A DNA stretch of 64,000 nt from Candidatus Omnitrophota bacterium (lineage in GTDB: Bacteria; Hinthialibacterota; Hinthialibacteria; Hinthialibacterales; JAKPRU01): contig JAKQSI010000118.1 in assembly GCA_029570205.1 (NCBI GenBank), positions 114,421-178,420 of the forward strand, written 5' to 3'. The notes beneath the pieces were generated by a model. The model searched no databases and was not told where the DNA came from. It saw nothing but the letters and a program-made list of their open reading frames with translations. The position numbers were made by a program, and so were the translations under genes. Positions 40,400 through 48,968 of this stretch are shown here, in pieces. Position 1 is the stretch's first letter. Each line of letters begins with the position of its first letter.

Positions 40400-41626
40400 T
40401 CACGTTCCCAGCCCGCCGCTGACCTTTATGTGCGCCCGCTTCTGCGCCAGGCGTTCATTGTGGCCGCTTCGGCGATAGGTTTCCAGCGGATTTGTCGGCA
40501 CGCCCATCTCTTCCCGGACGACCTCCAGCAGAGGCCGGACATCGGTCCGATACGCCTGCACAAGAACCTCTTCCGCGCCCACAATATCCCCGGCATCCCG
40601 CATCTCCGCCAGAGTTTCACGGTCCACAATCAACGCGCGGGCATAAATCTCCTGAATCATTACCACTGTCTGGATCATCGCCTCGATTTTCGGTTTGACC
40701 ACGTGCGACTGATCCACCATATAGGCAATATCGGTTGTCACGGCGGGGTCCTGTTCCGCATCCACCAGCTCATTGTAAATTAAAAAGAATTCATAGGGGT
40801 TGACCGAGCCGACAGTCAGGTCATCATCCGCGTATTTCCGGTTATTAAAGTGGAATCCCCCCAGCCGTCCCTCGTCGATCAGGAACGCCACGATGTGTTC
40901 GATATTCACACCGGGTGCGTGATGTCCCAGGTCCACGAGTACCTGTGCGCGATCCCCCAACTTTCTGCATACTGTGCAGGCCATCCCCCAATCCGCAAGA
41001 TCCGTGTGATAAAAACCCGGCTCGAACAGCTTGTATTCCACCAGCATTCGTTCATGCGGGTCGAGCGCGCGGTAGATTCGATCCAGGCTTTCCTGCATCC
41101 ACTGTTTACGCCGACGGAAATGCGCGTATCCGGGATAGTTCGTTCCGTCGGCATACCAGCACGAAAGAATGGTCGAATCGACCTCCCTCATAATCTCGAT
41201 GCACTCCAGATGCCGTTCAATCGCCTGGATCCGTACGGCCGGGTCGTGATGACTAATACTGCCCAGCTTGTATTGTTCCTCCTGGAAAACATTCGGGTTG
41301 ACCGCCCCGATGCGGATGCCGTTCTCCGCCGCCATGTCTTTGAGGTCCTGGTAGTTGTCGCATCTGTCCCAGGGAATATGAATGGCTACCGTGGGTGCGA
41401 TGCCGGTGTATTTGTGCACCGTCCCTGCGTCCTGTACTTTGTGTTCGAGGGTTTTGGCGGCCCAGGGTTGCGGAAACACGCCGAATCGTGTCCCGGAATC
41501 GGCATAGCCCCAGGAGGGGGTTTCGATTTTCTGGGCTTTCAGGCTTGCCTTCACCGTCTCCAGGTCGATCCCTCGTTCGTCAAGCGTATCGCAGAGAATC
41601 TTGTAGGCATCGCAACCGTTGCTCAT
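40400..41626 (-). CDS. rhaI: L-rhamnose isomerase (RhaI type)
   Basis: The 408-residue TIM-barrel enzyme matches the Pseudomonas-type L-rhamnose isomerase rather than E. coli RhaA: SGTRFGVFPQPW, TGIAPTVAIHIPWD, ILSCWYADGTNYPG, EYKLFEPGFYHTDLADWG, VLVDLGHHAPGVNIEHI and GGFHFNNRKYADDDLTVG. The glutamate of EYKLFEP, the aspartate-histidine pair of DLGHH and the aspartates of ADDD fit the two-metal site. It interconverts L-rhamnose and L-rhamnulose in the cytoplasm. The start overlaps the aldolase stop by four bases. No rhamnulose kinase gene is in the window. Confidence 0.92.
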   Translation of the reverse strand: MSNGCDAYKILCDTLDERGIDLETVKASLKAQKIETPSWGYADSGTRFGVFPQPWAAKTLEHKVQDAGTVHKYTGIAPTVAIHIPWDRCDNYQDLKDMAAENGIRIGAVNPNVFQEEQYKLGSISHHDPAVRIQAIERHLECIEIMREVDSTILSCWYADGTNYPGYAHFRRRKQWMQESLDRIYRALDPHERMLVEYKLFEPGFYHTDLADWGMACTVCRKLGDRAQVLVDLGHHAPGVNIEHIVAFLIDEGRLGGFHFNNRKYADDDLTVGSVNPYEFFLIYNELVDAEQDPAVTTDIAYMVDQSHVVKPKIEAMIQTVVMIQEIYARALIVDRETLAEMRDAGDIVGAEEVLVQAYRTDVRPLLEVVREEMGVPTNPLETYRRSGHNERLAQKRAHIKVSGGLGT

Positions 41627-42348
41627 CGCGGTTCCTTTCCGAATTCAGGCGCGGGGCCGGTGGCTGCCGGCCCTACATTGGCCTGTGGATTGCAGGCGTA
41701 CAACACTCCCGTCAGGTTGAATCGCTCACGAAGATCTTTCAACTCGTTGACTCGTCCCGGGCTGAGGATATTGACATTTCCCAACAGAATGGCTGTCAGA
41801 AGAATCTTTGCGAAATGCTCTACCGTTTCCAGGCGGTAGTAAGCCTCCATGACATTTTTTCCCACCGAGAGAATGCCGTGGTTGGCCATGAGAATCACAT
41901 TCGCCTTTTCGATATAGGTCTCCATAGCGGTGGGGAGTTCCTCGGAACCCGGGCGGCCGTAGGGAGCAAGAGGAACGCCGCCGAGGGCCAACAGGACCTC
42001 CGGCAAGACACATTGGTCCAGGGAAAGCCCGGCAACCGCAAAACCGGTTGCGGTCGGCGGGTGCGCGTGGACCACCGCATGGACATCCGGCCGTTTCCGG
42101 TACACCGCCAGGTGCATCTTTGCTTCGGATGACACTTTCCATTCGCCGCGAATCTGGCGGCCCTGGCTGTCTATCGTGGCGATCATCGCCGGGTCCATGA
42201 ATCCTTTGCTCACGCCGGTGGGAGTACAGAGGATTTCATCATCGCTGATTCGCGCGGAAATGTTGCCGTCATTCGATGCGACGAATCCGCGTATCCAAAT
42301 TCGCCTCCCTGCTTCCAGAATGTCTTGTTTGGCCTGAAATGCGTTCAT
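41623..42348 (-). CDS. class II aldolase, rhamnulose/fuculose-1-phosphate aldolase type
   Basis: The 241-residue zinc aldolase shows the AraD/FucA family blocks: WIRGFVASNDGNISARI, CTPTGVSKGFMDP, SSEAKMHLAVYRKRPDVHAVVHAHPPTATGFAVA with zinc-binding VHAH, and MANHGILSVGKN with the third histidine. The glutamate in SSEAKMH is the catalytic base. Such enzymes split deoxyketose 1-phosphates into dihydroxyacetone phosphate and L-lactaldehyde. Being translationally coupled to the rhamnose isomerase, L-rhamnulose 1-phosphate is the likely substrate (inference). An AGGGA site lies eight bases before 42348; the longer frame to 42417 was not used. Confidence 0.88.
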   Translation of the reverse strand: MNAFQAKQDILEAGRRIWIRGFVASNDGNISARISDDEILCTPTGVSKGFMDPAMIATIDSQGRQIRGEWKVSSEAKMHLAVYRKRPDVHAVVHAHPPTATGFAVAGLSLDQCVLPEVLLALGGVPLAPYGRPGSEELPTAMETYIEKANVILMANHGILSVGKNVMEAYYRLETVEHFAKILLTAILLGNVNILSPGRVNELKDLRERFNLTGVLYACNPQANVGPAATGPAPEFGKEPR

Positions 42349-42430
42349 ATTCGTTTCCCTGTGAATTGCGTTCAATATCGCCTGTACAGGTTTCGGAGGA
42401 CGCAGGGGGTAATTCATGAATTGCCCCCTG

Positions 42431-42460
42431 CCGTCATTCCGGCGAAAGTCGGAATCCAGG
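42431..42460. repeat. palindromic repeat, family F (copy 1)
   Basis: CCGTCATTCCGGCGAAAGTC then GGAATCCAGG. The inner ATTCCGGC/GTCGGAAT arms make a short stem. A second copy lies at 59596-59626. Confidence 0.8.
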
Positions 42461-42569
42461 CGTGCAGTTCTCGCCCCCGAAATCCAAATGACGGTACCAG
42501 CATTGATTGACCTCCGTCAACCGATGCGGTGGACTCTCCATTCAATTATGCTATGCTTCCGGCAAATCA

Positions 42570-42616
42570 CTTACGAGCCTCGCTCCGGCGGGGCCGGTGA
42601 TTGGGGTGAAGAAAGC
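42570..42616 (-). repeat. 46-base repeat, family E (copy 2, inverted)
   Basis: The reverse complement reads GCTTTCTTC, then CCAATCACCGGCCCCGCC, then GGAGCGAGGCTCGTAAG, matching 25675-25720 with four differences. Confidence 0.8.
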
Positions 42617-42688
42617 GTCACCGCACGCAATGCGAACGAAGGAGTGAAGATACGCGCAACCCCCTCTATGTTTCTCCAAGTTTTGGGG

Positions 42689-42786
42689 GACAGTTCCTCC
42701 CCGAAGATCGGGGGAGGTCAGGTGGGGGTTGACCGGATTTCGCAAAACTCCTCGGCGTGACGGTTCTGCCCCAGCTTTCTAAGGAG
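42689..42786 (+). repeat. 98-base repeat, family C long form (copy 2)
   Basis: The order of hairpin, GTGGGGGTTGACCGG, CGCAAAACTCCTCGGCG and AGCTTTCTAAGGAG equals the copy at 38913-39011. The terminal AAGGAG sits where a ribosome binding site is needed for the next gene. Confidence 0.85.
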
Positions 42787-42793
42787 TGTAATC

Positions 42794-43819
42794 ATGCTTA
42801 TCGGAGTTCTCATCTTCTTGATCTCTTTCATGGAGGCAGGCGTAATGAATGCTCAATGTCAATCGGATTCTCCGGCGATTGTCCAATCCGGATTCATTTA
42901 CGACGAAGCCCCGTTTCCGTCTTGCCACGCTTCCACCCTGGTGGAGGTCTCGCAGGGCAAGATTCTGGCGGCCTGGTTTGGCGGCACGGAGGAAGGGAAC
43001 CCGGATGTCGGCATCTGGCTGTCCAAGTATGACGGATATGCCTGGGAACCGGTGCGACAAGTTGCGAAAGCGGATGGGGTCCCGTGCTGGAATCCGGTTC
43101 TGTTTCAGGCCAAAAACGGGGAAACCCTGTTGTTCTACAAGGCCGGTCCAAGCCCGACCGGTTGGTCCGGCCTTCTGATTCGATCCAGGGATGATGGCGA
43201 GACCTGGTCCGAGCCGGAACTGCTTCCCGGCGGAATCCTGGGACCGATTAAGAACAAGCCGATTCAACTGGAGGATGGAACCCTGGTCTGCGGCTCCTCC
43301 GTAGAGAGCTGGAAACTATGGACCTGCTGGGTGGAACTGACACGCGATCTCGGCAAGACCTGGAGCAAGCATGGGCCGATCCAGGTCCCCGGCCGGCCGT
43401 TCGGCATTATCCAGCCCACCGTGTTCTTAACGAAAGATCAAAATATCCGCATGTTGTGCCGCGCGCGACAAACCATTGGGAAAATCTGCCTCGCCGAATC
43501 CAAAGACAGCGGCAGGACCTGGTCCGATGCGCGACCCATCGACCTGCCGAATCCCAATTCCGGCATTGACGCTGTCCGAATGACGGATGGCAGAATCGCC
43601 TTGGTGTATAACCATACCGGTACCGGCAGGACCCCTCTCAACCTGGGCATCTCCAATGATGACGGTGAGACCTGGAAAATGGCGCTGACTCTGGAAAATC
43701 AACCCGGCGAGTATTCCTACCCGGCTGTCATTCAAACCGGCGATGGCCTGTTACATACGACTTACACCTGGAAAAGGGAAAAGATCAAACACGTGGTCAT
43801 CGGCCTCAAAGAGAAATGA
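42794..43819 (+). CDS. secreted sialidase/BNR-repeat exo-glycosidase-like protein
   Basis: A short signal peptide (MLIGVLIFLISFMEAGVMNAQ) leads into a six-bladed beta-propeller. Asp-box motifs are visible: SRDDGETWSEP, TRDLGKTWSKHG, SKDSGRTWSDAR and SNDDGETWK. The stretch FPSCHASTLVEVSQGKILAAWFGGTEEG and PCWNPVLFQ, with IKNKPIQLEDGTLVC, is typical of a family of exo-alpha-sialidase-like proteins in environmental bacteria, in which the arginine triad of GH33 is not all in standard places. Sialic acid as substrate is therefore not certain. The ribosome binding site AAGGAG is the end of a dispersed repeat. It lies divergently from the rhamnose block. Confidence 0.78.
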   Translation: MLIGVLIFLISFMEAGVMNAQCQSDSPAIVQSGFIYDEAPFPSCHASTLVEVSQGKILAAWFGGTEEGNPDVGIWLSKYDGYAWEPVRQVAKADGVPCWNPVLFQAKNGETLLFYKAGPSPTGWSGLLIRSRDDGETWSEPELLPGGILGPIKNKPIQLEDGTLVCGSSVESWKLWTCWVELTRDLGKTWSKHGPIQVPGRPFGIIQPTVFLTKDQNIRMLCRARQTIGKICLAESKDSGRTWSDARPIDLPNPNSGIDAVRMTDGRIALVYNHTGTGRTPLNLGISNDDGETWKMALTLENQPGEYSYPAVIQTGDGLLHTTYTWKREKIKHVVIGLKEK

Positions 43820-43864
43820 GGGATGTGACTCCGTGCGTCAAACGGTGATATAACTACTGCATAG

Positions 43865-44053
43865 GAAGACCGAGCCAGGCGAAAGAAATGGAAGGTACTT
43901 CCCGACGCCACATTTCGCGCCGAGGACGACGGGACCGGGTTTGTGTTCAGCGCGGATAACGAGGCGGCGCATCCGGTCAATCAAACCGCAGTCGAGATGA
44001 TGAAAGAACTCTCGAAAAAAATTGAGAATCCTGGTAATCCTGTAATCAGGTAA
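43865..44053 (+). pseudogene. PqqD-like small protein remnant without a start codon
   Basis: An open frame of about 62 codons reads KKWKVLPDATFRAEDDGTGF, then VFSADNEAAHPVNQTAVEMM, then KELSKKIENPGNPVIR and a TAA at 44051. The pattern of an N-terminal strand pair followed by VNQTAVEMMKEL resembles PqqD-type peptide chaperones. There is no ATG, GTG or TTG between the upstream in-frame stop (43862-43864) and the homologous part. An out-of-frame ATG at 43888 suggests a lost or frameshifted 5' end. It could be a remnant or chance similarity. Confidence 0.4.
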
Positions 44054-44090
44054 ATCATGGTTCAGACAAACAGGCAAGCATGAGGAAGAA

Positions 44091-44192
44091 ATGAGAATTT
44101 GGCGAGGCTTCACTCTGATTGATCTCCTTGTTGCCATTATCTCTTTCTTTGACAGTTGTGCAGTTAAAACCGGACCCGCTGGAAATCATTAA
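44091..44192 (+). pseudogene. truncated type IV prepilin-like N-terminus
   Basis: An ATG with AGGAA upstream starts MRIWRGFTLIDLLVAIISFF, the prepilin signature: a short basic leader, glycine before phenylalanine at the cleavage site and a hydrophobic helix. The usual glutamate at +5 is aspartate. The frame then runs into unrelated sequence and stops at residue 33, inside the 3' end of the convergent dusB gene. It looks like a pilin or DUF1559-type gene cut off by deletion. Confidence 0.55.
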
Positions 44193-45240
44193 CCTCCTGG
44201 ATGCTTTTCCGATCTTCGATACCGTGGCTTTCGGGTGACACGGACTCGGTTTCCGCGTGGATCGGCGTCAAATCCGGCGGAAAATCCTTCGCCCAATCTT
44301 GCAGCGCAATAATTACTTCATCCATTTTCTCCAAGTAATTGACTACGCGACGCATTTCTTTGACAGTGGGATAACCTTTGAGATACCAGCCGACATGCTT
44401 TCGCATTTCGTGAATCCCCTTCGGCTCCCCCTTTTCTTCCACTACCAGACGGATATGCCGAACGAGAACCTCGATTCGCTCGGCCAACCCCACTGGGGGA
44501 AGCGATTCCTGACCGGCAAGATAGTGCCGGATTTCACGAAAAATCCACGGATTTCCATAGCTGCCGCGGCCCACCATAACACCGTCACAGCCCGTTTCGG
44601 CGATCATTCGCGCGGCAGACGGGCCATCCTTCACATTGCCGTTCCCGACTACCGGCACATTCACGGCGGATTTCAGTTCTCCGATCCAGGGCCAGAAGGC
44701 TTCCCCCGAAAAGCCCATTGCGCGGGTTCGTGCATGGAGGATCATGCCGTCCACGCCTTCCTCCTGCGCAATGCGGGCCACTTCCAGAAAGGTCAGTTCC
44801 TCCGCGTTCCATCCTGCCCGCATCTTGACCGAGAAGGGCAGGGAAGTGGCGCCTCGAACTTTTCGAATGATTTCGGCGAGAAGCGCAAGGTTGCGAGTGA
44901 GCGCGATGCCGGAACCGTGGTTGACCACGTTTTTTGCGGGACATCCCAGGTTCAGGTCGATCCCATCGGGACCGATATCGGTAATGAGTTTCGCGGCCTC
45001 CTCCATCTGAAGCGGATTCTTGCCGAAAATCTGGATCACCAGGGGATGCTCATTGCGGCAGATATCGAGCATCGCAAGGGTTTTCCGGTTCCTCATGGCG
45101 ATGCCGGTTGCGCTGATCAATTCCGAGAAAGCAAGCGGGCATCCCGTCTCGCGCGCGATGGTCCGGGTGGCGCGGTCGGTGACTCCGGCAATCGGGGCCA
45201 GTATGACGGTAGAGTAGAATGCCCGGGGATCTCTTGTCAT
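44164..45240 (-). CDS. dusB: tRNA-dihydrouridine synthase (DusB family)
   Basis: The 358-residue FMN enzyme reduces uridines in the tRNA D-loop. It shows LAPIAGVTDRATRTIAR, the catalytic cysteine in NLGCPAKNVVNHGSG, the FMN/phosphate-binding lysine and histidine in PFSVKMRAGW and ILHARTR, and the barrel-closing GVMVGRGSYGNPWIF. Length is typical with a short C-terminal RNA-binding helical domain (VKEMRRVVNYLEKMD). Its start overlaps the tsaD stop by four bases, so it is the last gene of the FtsX-EnvC-CtpA-TsaD-DusB run. The 3' end is overlapped by the truncated prepilin remnant. Confidence 0.93.
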   Translation of the reverse strand: MTRDPRAFYSTVILAPIAGVTDRATRTIARETGCPLAFSELISATGIAMRNRKTLAMLDICRNEHPLVIQIFGKNPLQMEEAAKLITDIGPDGIDLNLGCPAKNVVNHGSGIALTRNLALLAEIIRKVRGATSLPFSVKMRAGWNAEELTFLEVARIAQEEGVDGMILHARTRAMGFSGEAFWPWIGELKSAVNVPVVGNGNVKDGPSAARMIAETGCDGVMVGRGSYGNPWIFREIRHYLAGQESLPPVGLAERIEVLVRHIRLVVEEKGEPKGIHEMRKHVGWYLKGYPTVKEMRRVVNYLEKMDEVIIALQDWAKDFPPDLTPIHAETESVSPESHGIEDRKSIQEVNDFQRVRF

Positions 45241-46229
45241 GGCATTGCGTCCATGTCCCAGTTTGAACGATATCCCTTCTCCAGCAGAATTGTCCCCAGC
45301 CCGGCCACCATTACTCCGTTATCCGTGCAGAGAGATACGGGCGGTGTCACGAGGCGCATTCCATTCGATGCGGCGGCCTTTGCCATGGTCTCGCGGATTG
45401 TTCGGTTTGCGGCGACTCCGCCGGTCAGCGTGATGGTTTTCACTCGATGCTGCTGCGCGGCCATCAGAGTCTTTTCGACCAGGCTGTCCGCCACGGCCGC
45501 CTGGAAAGAAAAACAGATCCGGTCGATCTCGCTATCCCGCCCGTAAGGAACCGATTCGATATAGCGTGCCACGGCCGTCTTCAGGCCGCTGAATGAGAAG
45601 GCCATCGTCGGACCCGTAAGCGGACGGGGGAAGGGGATGGTTTCTCCTCCAGCCCAGCGTTGCGCGCGTTTTTCGATTACCGGACCACCGGGATAGCCCA
45701 GATTCAGCAAGTTGGCGACTTTATCGAACCCCTCTCCCGCTGCATCGTCACGGGTGGAAGCCAAACGGACCATTTTCTCCCACGACCGAACCAGGTAGAC
45801 CGCCGTATGGCCGCCGGAAACGATCAGGGCGACATGCGGAAAATCCGGCGGCTCGTCCTCCGATGCAAAAACAGCGCTATAGATATGTGCATGGAGATGA
45901 TTGACGCCCACGAGCGGAAGGCCGCAGCCGTATGCAAAAGACTTTGCCACGGCAATCCCCACGAGCAGGCATCCCACCAGGCCGGGACCCTGTGTTACCG
46001 CCACACCGTGGAGATCCCGCGCGTCGAGGTCCGCATCCTTGAGGGTCTGTCGCAGAAGCGGCAGGAGAACGTTGGCGTGAGCGCGGGAGGCAACCTCCGG
46101 AACGACTCCGCCATACGGGCCATGAAGATCCACCTGAGACGACAAATGGGCGGACCCTATGTTCCGCCCATTTGAGACAATCGCAACTCCGGTGTCATCG
46201 CAGGAGGTATCAATTCCCAGGACGTGCAA
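45237..46229 (-). CDS. tsaD: tRNA N6-adenosine threonylcarbamoyltransferase TsaD
   Basis: The 330-residue protein transfers threonylcarbamoyl from TsaC-made threonylcarbamoyl-AMP to A37 of ANN-decoding tRNAs, with TsaB and TsaE. It begins MHVLGIDTSCDDTGVAIVS, has VVPEVASRAHANVLLPLL, the metal histidines in NHLHAHIYSA, VSGGHTAVYLV, the GYPGGPVIEK stretch and FSFSGLKTAV. All are diagnostic, and length is normal. The start lies inside the 3' end of ctpA (20-base overlap) and its stop overlaps dusB by four bases. TsaB and TsaE are not in the window. Confidence 0.96.
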   Translation of the reverse strand: MHVLGIDTSCDDTGVAIVSNGRNIGSAHLSSQVDLHGPYGGVVPEVASRAHANVLLPLLRQTLKDADLDARDLHGVAVTQGPGLVGCLLVGIAVAKSFAYGCGLPLVGVNHLHAHIYSAVFASEDEPPDFPHVALIVSGGHTAVYLVRSWEKMVRLASTRDDAAGEGFDKVANLLNLGYPGGPVIEKRAQRWAGGETIPFPRPLTGPTMAFSFSGLKTAVARYIESVPYGRDSEIDRICFSFQAAVADSLVEKTLMAAQQHRVKTITLTGGVAANRTIRETMAKAAASNGMRLVTPPVSLCTDNGVMVAGLGTILLEKGYRSNWDMDAMP

Positions 46230-47709
46230 GTCCGACCTCCCCGGCCTGATTGTCGATGAGGATCAACGCCGTCTTGAGGGATTGATAGGCTGCCAGGAGC
46301 TCCGTATCGTAAACCTCTTCTTTGGGTTCCTCCTGCTGGCTGTCCTGTGCGCCTTCTTTGAAGATATCACCTGGAGTGAGTTCCTTCTCCTGTTCCTCCG
46401 AACTCGACGGAGTCTCCGTCGGACCTTTCGGCTCGGCGTTCGGTTCCTGGGGCGTACCGGTGGCCGATTGGAGGATTCCGGCGGATTTCATCACATTGGG
46501 CGGCAACACTCCGTATTTGCGGTTCAAACGAATCGAATAATGCTCATCCGGTGTGACATTCGCCAGGATATCGGGAATCAACCCTTCCAGGTCCGAGATG
46601 GATCGGCCCTTGGGCGTGTAATACTTGGCGGTGGTCAGTTTGAGCATGGCTCCCCGGCCGCCTTTTGTAGACAGCGGAATCAGCGTCTGCACCGAGCCTT
46701 TGCCGAACGTGCGCGGGTCCGGTTTCCCATCCCGCATGGAACCCGCCGAGCCGACAATGACGGCGCGTTTATAGTCTTGCATGCAACCCGCCACAATTTC
46801 CGATGCGCTTGCGGAGAACTCATTCACCAGGACGGCGAGAAGGATATGTCCCACCGGGTCCCGTTTTGCGGTATACTCCTTGACCTGATCCCCGCGTCCC
46901 CGATACGTCACAATGACTTTCCCGCGTTCGATAAACAGATCGCACGCATCCACCGCGACATCCAGCAACCCGCCGTAGTTGTCTCTCAGGTCGAGGACCA
47001 GCGCCCGCATCCCTTTCCCTTCGAGCTCCCGGATATATTTCTCCAGTTCACGCGCCGCATCCTTGCTGAAGTCCTGAAGGCGCATATAGCCGACTTCGTT
47101 GTCCAGCATTTTCGGATTGATGATCGCGGAGGGATTGATGACATCGCGCTCCACTTCAAACGTGAGCAACTGCGTTTCCGACCGACGCGCAATCCGCAGT
47201 TTCACCTTGGTCCCTTTGGGACCTTTGAGCTTCTTGACCGCTTCCTGGAGCGAAATTCCCTTGGTTCCCTGGCCGTCGATCTCGATAATCCGGTCGCCTT
47301 CGAGAATGCCGGCCCGCTCCGCGGGCGTCCCATGCAGGGTCTGCACAACAGTCAGCCAGCCGTCGGTCAGGTTGATCTGGATTCCGAGTCCCTCAAATTC
47401 GCCCTGCGTTTGATCGTTGAATTCCTTGGCTTCTTCTTGTGTGAAGAAGACACTATAGCGGTCGAGTCCCTCGACCATGCCCTGGATCGCCTTCTCGATG
47501 AGAATATCCGGCTTGGTTTTTTCCTCATCGATATAGCTTTCCTCAATCGTCGCCATGACTTCAAGGAACAAATCACTTTGTTCCATCTTCGTCTCGATGT
47601 TCTCCACGGCCATGACAGTGGAGTGGACGCCCAACCCCATGACACCGAGAATAACCAGCGACACCATCCACAAGAGAACCATGTGGCCACGACGTACCAT
47701 TCGAGACAT
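46210..47709 (-). CDS. carboxy-terminal processing serine protease (CtpA/Prc, S41)
   Basis: The 499-residue protein has an N-terminal membrane anchor (HMVLLWMVSLVILGVMGLGV), a PDZ domain (GIQINLTDGWLTVVQTLHGTPAERAGILEGD), and the S41 catalytic domain with the serine in NEFSASASEIVAG and the lysine in TFGKGSVQT. It acts in the periplasm on protein C-termini and often controls murein hydrolases; the EnvC-type gene directly upstream fits that. Between VIVGSAG and FGKG there are about 13 extra residues (SMRDGKPDPR) not usual in the family. The C-terminal 90 residues are Glu/Pro-rich and variable. AGGAGG precedes 47709. It overlaps tsaD by 20 bases. Confidence 0.92.
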   Translation of the reverse strand: MSRMVRRGHMVLLWMVSLVILGVMGLGVHSTVMAVENIETKMEQSDLFLEVMATIEESYIDEEKTKPDILIEKAIQGMVEGLDRYSVFFTQEEAKEFNDQTQGEFEGLGIQINLTDGWLTVVQTLHGTPAERAGILEGDRIIEIDGQGTKGISLQEAVKKLKGPKGTKVKLRIARRSETQLLTFEVERDVINPSAIINPKMLDNEVGYMRLQDFSKDAARELEKYIRELEGKGMRALVLDLRDNYGGLLDVAVDACDLFIERGKVIVTYRGRGDQVKEYTAKRDPVGHILLAVLVNEFSASASEIVAGCMQDYKRAVIVGSAGSMRDGKPDPRTFGKGSVQTLIPLSTKGGRGAMLKLTTAKYYTPKGRSISDLEGLIPDILANVTPDEHYSIRLNRKYGVLPPNVMKSAGILQSATGTPQEPNAEPKGPTETPSSSEEQEKELTPGDIFKEGAQDSQQEEPKEEVYDTELLAAYQSLKTALILIDNQAGEVGLARPGN

Positions 47710-47756
47710 GAACTCGAATCCTCCTGATTTCGATTGTCGTAAAGAGCGTGGGATGT

Positions 47757-48968
47757 TCAGCGGGCAAGCCAATCGCCCGGATCCAACGCCTGATCGCCTT
47801 TACGGATTTCAAAATGATAAACCGGACCTTCGTCCCGGTTTTTCTGTCCGACAACTCCAATGGAAGCGCCTGCGGCCACTTCCGACCCGGCTTTCAGGGA
47901 CCCCGCTTCGACATTCCCATAAACCGTTAAATATCCGTCGCCGTGGTCCAACGCTACCAACGCACCGTATCCCTCCAGCTGGCCGACATAAAGCGCCCGG
48001 CCATCCGCAACCGCTTTAACGACGGTTCCCTCTTTTGTAGACACATCCACCCCTTTGCTCATCAGTTTGACGTTGAGGGTAGGATGGGTAAAGGGTCCGT
48101 AACCGCGTACCACCTTCCCCTGTGCGGGCCACGGCAGTTTTCCTTTCAATTTTACAAACGGCGTTCCAGGCTGAAACGGAGCCTGAGAGGTTTCCGGCCG
48201 GGTGATCTTCGTCTTTCCAGGTTCCGGTTGAGCAGGTTTCGGTTTGAGGGCAGCGCGGCGCAGGCGGGCCAGTTGCTCGTCCAGGGCGTTCAGCTGGGCC
48301 TGCATTTTTTTCAGTTCCGCCGCCAATTTCTGTTCGGTTTCCAGGTTGGATTTTGCCCGATTTTCGGCAGTTTCGAGTCGTTTCTGTGTTTGTTGTTTCA
48401 GGGCTTCTTCATTCACCATATATCGTTCACGGATGCGTTTCTGATAGCCCTGTTCCTCCTCCAGTTTTCCGCTGAGTGTTTCACGGCGGGGACGTTCCGA
48501 GAGTTCCTGTTGAAATAATTCCGTCACAAGGGCGACTGCGCTTTCATAAACAATCGCCGAATCGGTGTCCTTTGTTTGTGCGGCAACCTGGCAGGCCGAG
48601 TCGATCATGGATTCCCGTTTTCCGGCGCGGTCCAGCAACTCCAGCAGTTCCGTTTCTGCCGCTTGGGCGCCCTGTTCCGATCTCTCCAGGTTGGCGAGGT
48701 AATTCCGAAATTGCTTGTCGAACTGTTCCAGTTTCTGGTTATGCAGTGTGGCGGTTCGTTCCAGCTCTTTGCGACGTGCCCGGAGTTGATCCATTTCTTT
48801 CTGACGTTTTTGAATCGTCTCGCGCAGCTGCGCGGCCTGCCGCGCCGGTTCCGGTGCGCCTGAAATCAAGTACGGGCCGAACAGGAAAAACATCAGGAAA
48901 ACCGGAATGAAGGCCGATGCCCCGGATGCAACGTGCCTCCGTTTATGGAACAACAATCCCCCCCGCAT
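47757..48968 (-). CDS. EnvC-type murein hydrolase activator (coiled coil + degenerate M23)
   Basis: The 403-residue protein has an N-terminal signal/anchor (FIPVFLMFFLFGPYLISGA), a long antiparallel coiled coil (about 45-245, for example RQAAQLRETIQKRQKEMDQL and KSNLETEQKLAAELKKMQ), and a C-terminal LytM/M23 domain (LPWPAQGKVVRGYGPF, MSKGVDVSTKEGTVVKAVADG, VALDHGDGYLTVYGN, VYHFEIRKG). The metal ligands of active M23 enzymes are partly lost: the H-x-G-x-D region reads SKGVD, so it is likely an activator of amidases, as EnvC is. EnvC works with FtsEX, and an FtsX-like gene ends exactly at its start (one-base overlap). It lies 47 bases before ctpA. Confidence 0.9.
   Translation of the reverse strand: MRGGLLFHKRRHVASGASAFIPVFLMFFLFGPYLISGAPEPARQAAQLRETIQKRQKEMDQLRARRKELERTATLHNQKLEQFDKQFRNYLANLERSEQGAQAAETELLELLDRAGKRESMIDSACQVAAQTKDTDSAIVYESAVALVTELFQQELSERPRRETLSGKLEEEQGYQKRIRERYMVNEEALKQQTQKRLETAENRAKSNLETEQKLAAELKKMQAQLNALDEQLARLRRAALKPKPAQPEPGKTKITRPETSQAPFQPGTPFVKLKGKLPWPAQGKVVRGYGPFTHPTLNVKLMSKGVDVSTKEGTVVKAVADGRALYVGQLEGYGALVALDHGDGYLTVYGNVEAGSLKAGSEVAAGASIGVVGQKNRDEGPVYHFEIRKGDQALDPGDWLAR

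Larger units (their letters stand above)
42349..42793. other. repeat-rich intergenic region upstream of a sialidase-like gene
   Basis: Four repeats are packed here: family F at 42431, the inverted copy of family E at 42570, a small TTCTCCAAG-TTTTGGGGGA hairpin near 42671, and the long family C copy at 42689. No coding frame is supported. Confidence 0.6.

Noticed and set aside
44257..45546. 429-codon + strand open frame over dusB/tsaD
   Set aside because: Antisense of two unmistakable tRNA-modification genes.
46159..47727. 522-codon + strand open frame over ctpA
   Set aside because: The opposite strand encodes CtpA with PDZ and S41 motifs; this frame is its shadow.
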